A DNA stretch of 64,000 nt from an uncultured Lachnospiraceae bacterium. GTDB lineage: Bacteria; Bacillota; Clostridia; Lachnospirales; Lachnospiraceae. The notes beneath the pieces are model-generated. The model was not told the origin of the DNA and made no database searches. It worked only from the letters and a program-made list of their open reading frames with translations. The position numbers and the translations under genes are program-made. Below are positions 60,739 to 64,000 of the stretch, piece by piece. Location of the stretch: contig CAKRVA010000001.1 of assembly GCA_934408585.1 (NCBI GenBank), forward strand, positions 384,836 through 448,835, in the 5' to 3' direction. Each line of letters begins with the position of its first letter. Position 1 is the stretch's first letter.

Positions 60739-61087
60739 CTGTTTTGTCCTCCCCTTCCGGTAATGAGTTGTCTCTTTTTTTATCCCTTACTCCACGTTCC
60801 CTGTCACGCAATCTGATACAGCATAACGTGACCGCAACTGCCAGAACAAAGGAAACAACACTTACAAGCACATAGCTGCCTGCATCTTTATATAGCAGGA
60901 CAGAACCATACATGCCCTGAGCAGCCATCTGTGTATGTCCTGCAACCACATGAAGCGTTCCTGCAAGAAAGGCGAATAAAACCATGCACGCCGCAGACAG
61001 TCCGTAAATTCCATGCCGCTGCTGCTGACAGTTTCTTTCGTAAATACGTCTTTTTACCAGTTCTACACGCTTTTGATTATTGTACAT
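60728..61087 (-). CDS. 119-aa membrane protein, unknown
   Basis: A basic cytoplasmic N-terminus (QKRVELVKRRIYERNCQQQR) is followed by two helices (~28-49 IYGLSAACMVLFAFLAGTLH; ~70-92 SYVLVSVVSFVLAVAVTLCC) and a charged C-terminus. RBS AAGGAGG precedes the ATG. It overlaps the secreted-protein gene by 11 bp and follows the LRR surface-protein gene by 53 bp. The context suggests a role tied to the secreted proteins (export helper or regulator), but no family is recognised. Confidence 0.7.
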   Translation of the reverse strand: MYNNQKRVELVKRRIYERNCQQQRHGIYGLSAACMVLFAFLAGTLHVVAGHTQMAAQGMYGSVLLYKDAGSYVLVSVVSFVLAVAVTLCCIRLRDRERGVRDKKRDNSLPEGEDKTDGR

Positions 61088-61140
61088 ATGACATAAAACC
61101 TCCTTTTCGAAGCCTTATTTATATGGTTTTCGATCCCACA

Positions 61141-62313
61141 TTATTTCTTATCTATTTTCTTCCGTTTCCGAAATCCCAGATACAATCCAAGTCCGATTAC
61201 CAAAGTTCCTGCGGAAGTGCAGATAATCAGGATTAATGCGACACTGTGGGAGTTATCCTCTGACGGCAGATTCACACTGTCATCCGTCTTTGAGTCATTG
61301 TCCACGTGGCTATTGTCCGCGAGGTTATTCTCCGTTGTTGATTTCTGATTATCCCCGGTATCCTCCATGGTTTGATCTTCCACGATTTGATCTTCCGTGG
61401 CTTGATTTTCTATAATCTGATCCCCCATATCCTCCGATGTGTGTGATGAACCTGGCTGGTACTCTTCCATAAGAAACGGTCCGTTGTCTTTCCTTATGAT
61501 CTTTGCCTTATCGTCTGCTATAAGCTGTGTCGGAACTGCCTTTGGTTGGGAAGATGGAATGTCTTGCTGTATGCCATTTCTAATCTCCGGAATACTGCTA
61601 CCGGAATTGCCACTGCCGGAATTACTGCTACCGGAATTGCCGCTGCCGGAGTTGCTGCTCTCCTTCCTAGGAATTGTCTGACCGGACGCAATCTTCGTAT
61701 TGCATCCCAGGCACCATGTATCCCCCGTGTAGCCGGACGCATCAGTGGTAGCCTCAGCTCTGCCGCGTACTTTGGTGCCGCCTGTGTGATTGCCTGCACT
61801 CCGTTCGCCATAAGCCGTCTTGCAGGTTTCACAGACAGCCCCACTCTGACAGGTAGCTATACCACCGGAGCAGTTTTTCGTTTCCGTATGGCTATTATCA
61901 TTTGAACAGGTGTGGGTATGCGTTCCGTTGCCGTTAGAAGCCCATTCACTCCATTCGTGGATACACACAATAATCGGATCTTCAGGCTCTATTACGATTA
62001 CAAGTGTCCAGTTAGCATAAAAAACAACATCCTCCGTAACAGGAAAAACATCTCCCTCGCCGCCCGCTTTCTTTCCGTCAGAATTCTCCAATGCCCAATA
62101 TTCAAAATTAGCTGATTCATACGTAAAGCCACAATCAGGAAGGGTATAATCTCCGGATGCCTGAACCGGTTCCATGAAGCCTGATGCGTTACCTCCGTTA
62201 AAAGAGACGGTGTAATTTTCACCCTGTACGATCCATGACCCCCATGCGCCATTTGGATTGCTTTTAAAATTGTCCACATATCCGGCGGGGACGTATATAA
62301 TTCGGTTTTGTGG
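61141..62313 (-). CDS. C-terminal part of amber-split LRR surface protein
   Basis: This is in frame with the gene at 62314-63387; only a TAG separates them. It begins PQNRIIYVPAGYVDNFKSNP, the normal end of a BspA-type LRR block. An InlB-like beta repeat follows (NYTVSFNGGNASGFMEPVQA..YANWT), then Cys/His-rich modules (HTHTCSNDNSHTETKNCSGG, CETCKTAYGERSAGNH, WCLGCNTKI). Ser/Gly repeats, a Gln/Glu/Asp-rich stalk (~230-340), a membrane helix (SVALILIICTSAGTLVIGLG) and a basic stop-transfer tail (FRKRKKIDKK) complete it. No RBS serves the internal GTG at 62277, so separate expression is unlikely. Confidence 0.7.
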   Translation of the reverse strand, partial: PQNRIIYVPAGYVDNFKSNPNGAWGSWIVQGENYTVSFNGGNASGFMEPVQASGDYTLPDCGFTYESANFEYWALENSDGKKAGGEGDVFPVTEDVVFYANWTLVIVIEPEDPIIVCIHEWSEWASNGNGTHTHTCSNDNSHTETKNCSGGIATCQSGAVCETCKTAYGERSAGNHTGGTKVRGRAEATTDASGYTGDTWCLGCNTKIASGQTIPRKESSNSGSGNSGSSNSGSGNSGSSIPEIRNGIQQDIPSSQPKAVPTQLIADDKAKIIRKDNGPFLMEEYQPGSSHTSEDMGDQIIENQATEDQIVEDQTMEDTGDNQKSTTENNLADNSHVDNDSKTDDSVNLPSEDNSHSVALILIICTSAGTLVIGLGLYLGFRKRKKIDKK

Positions 62314-62316
62314 CTA
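62314..62316 (-). other. In-frame amber codon inside the LRR surface protein gene
   Basis: Minus-strand codons read GAT-TCT-TAG-CCA-CAA. Frame and homology continue unbroken on both sides (61141 to 63387 = 749 codons). A single CAG-to-TAG transition would explain it. Confidence 0.85.
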
Positions 62317-63387
62317 AGAATCCCTATACTCATAAAATACGAATAGTCCAAAGTTGATGTCATCCGAACTTTTCCAATGGGTATGGACCTCCTTAAGTCC
62401 CGTGCATCCAACAAATGCGAACGATCCCACAGACTTGACGCTATCTGGGATATCAATTTGCGTAAGGGCGGTGCAGTCTTTAAAAGCGGAATCACCTATC
62501 TTCTTAACTGTTTTTGAAATATGTACCTCGGTAAGTTTTGAACATCCATTAAATGCGTTTTTGCCAATATTGGTCACTCCTTCCCCTATGATTACCTTTT
62601 TAATCATGATCTTTGATTTCTCCCATGGGCAAACTGCTTCGCCAGTGCCTCCAAAATCAGGCATTTCACCTTTACCTGATATCGTAAGCGTTCTGTCATC
62701 GTATTGGCTTATCACCCATTCAAGATCTGTTCCGGGGATAGGAGTAGGGACTCCAAAAAACGGTCCATTCAACACAGCAGCGACCTTCAGATAGCGAAGG
62801 ATATCAAGTGTGGACACTTCCTCGGGGGAAAGCTGCGCCATTGCATCTACAATGGCTCGATACTGAATCTTTACTTCCTCGATATTATTGTCATTGATAT
62901 CTTTTGCGTCCGGCAAGGCATCAATCATCGCCTGCACACTTTCCACGGTAACAGCTTCCTGTGTGCCGGACAGAACAGCAATTTTCGCTTCATTTTCCTG
63001 CGGCATTTCTGCATTTTTCGAAATACTGCCGTCTTCGTTTTCATACAGGCAGTTTAATTCTTTTGTGATACAGCCGCTTTCCTCACTGCATACATGAGTA
63101 CATGCTGTCGGCTGATTTTCTACGGTTTCCGTTATATCATTTCCTGACACAGTTCCGGCAGTCTGTGGATAACATTCCGTCGCATGCTCATGAACACAGT
63201 TTTCTGTCCGCGTATAACAGTCCTCGGTATGCTCATGTGCCTGTTCTTTCTGTTCCTGCTCTTGTGCCTTCTCGTATCCTTCCCCTATTTCAACCGGTTC
63301 TGCCGCCAATACCGGCACCTTTAATAAAGTTAAAAGCATACTCATACACAATAGTATTCCATAAATTCGTTTTGTCCTTTTTCTCAT
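62314..63387 (-). CDS. N-terminal part of LRR surface protein (ends at amber codon)
   Basis: Signal peptide (RIYGILLCMSMLLTLLKVPV, cleaved near LAA) is followed by a Cys/His-rich region with HEHTEDCYTRTENC, HEHATECYP and ACTHVCSEESGCI, typical of Lachnospiraceae surface proteins. A helical spacer leads to BspA-like leucine-rich repeats (KVIIGEGVTNIGKNAFNGCS, LTEVHISKTVKKIGDSAFKD, IDIPDSVKSVGSFAFVGCTG). The frame stops at TAG 62314 in mid-domain. Without readthrough the product lacks its membrane anchor and would be released or degraded. RBS AAGGGGAG precedes the ATG. Confidence 0.82.
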   Translation of the reverse strand: MRKRTKRIYGILLCMSMLLTLLKVPVLAAEPVEIGEGYEKAQEQEQKEQAHEHTEDCYTRTENCVHEHATECYPQTAGTVSGNDITETVENQPTACTHVCSEESGCITKELNCLYENEDGSISKNAEMPQENEAKIAVLSGTQEAVTVESVQAMIDALPDAKDINDNNIEEVKIQYRAIVDAMAQLSPEEVSTLDILRYLKVAAVLNGPFFGVPTPIPGTDLEWVISQYDDRTLTISGKGEMPDFGGTGEAVCPWEKSKIMIKKVIIGEGVTNIGKNAFNGCSKLTEVHISKTVKKIGDSAFKDCTALTQIDIPDSVKSVGSFAFVGCTGLKEVHTHWKSSDDINFGLFVFYEYRDS

Positions 63388-63523
63388 TCTGCGCTATTCT
63401 CCCCTTACTGCAATGCATTTCCTAAGATTCTATATGTTCTATATATACTTAGGTACAAAAAATTCCAAAAACTCTCACCCCAATTTATTTTTTTACAGAA
63501 ATTTTTGACCCACCTTTTATAAA

Positions 63524-63566
63524 CAAAAAAGACGCAAGCCACATTTCTATGACTCACGTCTTTCTA
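63524..63566 (-). terminator. Terminator of the PrsW-type gene
   Basis: AAAGACGYGAGYCA-type arms (63528-63540 with 63551-63563) followed by TTTTTT on the minus strand, just after the protease gene stop. Confidence 0.75.
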
Positions 63567-63580
63567 TTCTCAATTTATTT

Positions 63581-64000
63581 TCATTTCGCCTTTGTTCCAA
63601 AAACTGCTTTTCCAACTGCCATCAGCAGAATTGGCAAAGCATAGGCAATATACTGTACCGTGCCGCCATAGGCAATCAGAAGATTATATATCGCATGAAA
63701 CGTGATTGCTGCTCCTAACAGTCCACAAATTCCGGCCGCTTTCAGCCATGCACGCTGCCACGCATATGCAAGTCCGGCTCCGACTATCACACCACAGATG
63801 ACATGCATCGCTCCTGTTCCAAATCCCCGGAAAAAGAGCAGCGAAAAATGTCCGGCTCCATTCTGAGTTAAATAACAGACATTTTCAAATGTTGCAAAGG
63901 AAACCGCAATAGTGATGGCCGCGTTTTTGATTCTTGCCGGTTCGGGTTCGAACACCAGCAGATAAAACAGAAGAGGAAGAAGCTTCATCACTTCCTCCGT
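63581..64000 (-). CDS. PrsW-type intramembrane protease (partial, 5' end outside window)
   Basis: The last 139 residues of a multi-pass membrane protein. The frame at the window edge reads TEEVMKLLPLLFYLLVF, containing the E-E-x-x-K glutamic-protease motif of the PrsW family. It continues with FATFENVCYLTQNGAGH, RGFGTGAMHVICGVIVGAGL and ITFHAIYNLLIAYGG, matching the conserved second and third motifs (F-x-x-x-E and H-x-x-x-N). PrsW cleaves anti-sigma factors in Bacillus and Clostridium; the substrate here is unknown. The start lies beyond position 64000. Confidence 0.88.
   Translation of the reverse strand, partial: TEEVMKLLPLLFYLLVFEPEPARIKNAAITIAVSFATFENVCYLTQNGAGHFSLLFFRGFGTGAMHVICGVIVGAGLAYAWQRAWLKAAGICGLLGAAITFHAIYNLLIAYGGTVQYIAYALPILLMAVGKAVFGTKAK

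Noticed and set aside
62278..62495. Frameshift explanation for the split LRR protein
   Set aside because: The gap between the two frames is 12 codons and both are in phase; a single TAG explains the break.

Overview
The window looks like a chromosome segment of a low-GC Gram-positive gut anaerobe, most likely a member of the Lachnospiraceae (Clostridia). Pointers are class III fructose-1,6-bisphosphatase, a eukaryotic-type HisA, a DUF1836 protein, a YerC-type TrpR relative, a TypA-MgtE-YigZ-class A PBP housekeeping block, an L-box in front of dapA-dapB, and Cys/His-rich surface proteins with BspA-type leucine-rich repeats. No rRNA operon and no CRISPR array were found. The only intact RNA gene seen is one tRNA-Leu.

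Layout. 1-4.6 kb: the tail of a membrane protein, an unrecognised run of small membrane-protein genes (136, 26 and 47 aa), an M18 aminopeptidase, a membrane-anchored Mrr-like endonuclease, a sugar O-acetyltransferase and an XRE regulator. 4.7-10.0 kb: a decayed accessory region. It holds a tRNA-Leu whose 3' end is duplicated 2.6 kb away, two integrase tails, a hicAB toxin-antitoxin pair with a readable promoter/operator, a ruined secreted protein and a ruined IS30 transposase. 10.1-16.3 kb: a lipoprotein, a CmpB-type membrane protein, two COG0523 GTPases (one carrying a His-rich metal-binding repeat, the other fused to a TIGR03943-like domain) and membrane-lipid genes (a GT28 glucosyltransferase and PlsY). 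16.4-20.8 kb: a MATE pump with its MerR regulator and a textbook 19-bp-spacer MerR promoter, an XRE regulator and a flotillin. 21.3-29.8 kb: a fructan/fructose utilisation operon (sugar-binding lipoprotein, ABC ATPase, permease, GH32, fructokinase) under a LacI regulator that carries a second sugar-binding domain.

31-35.5 kb is a second accessory region: a KilA-N protein, an XRE regulator, an odd mobile-looking remnant, and a tightly packed gene run darT-darG-(unknown)-flavodoxin just downstream of rlmD. DarT/DarG is a DNA ADP-ribosylation toxin-antitoxin/phage-defence pair. 35.5-59.8 kb is mostly core: rlmD, pcrA, an SPFH/zinc-ribbon pair, an orphan solute-binding lipoprotein, DUF1836, yerC, a degenerate M23 protein, csp, hisA, fbp, dapB-dapA with a lysine riboswitch, cobA, ssb, typA, mgtE with a short overlapping leader ORF, yigZ and a class A PBP. 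59.8-63.4 kb encodes secreted and surface proteins, including one large LRR protein broken by a single in-frame amber codon. The window ends inside a PrsW-type intramembrane protease gene.

All identifications are from reading translated sequence and motifs; no database search was run.
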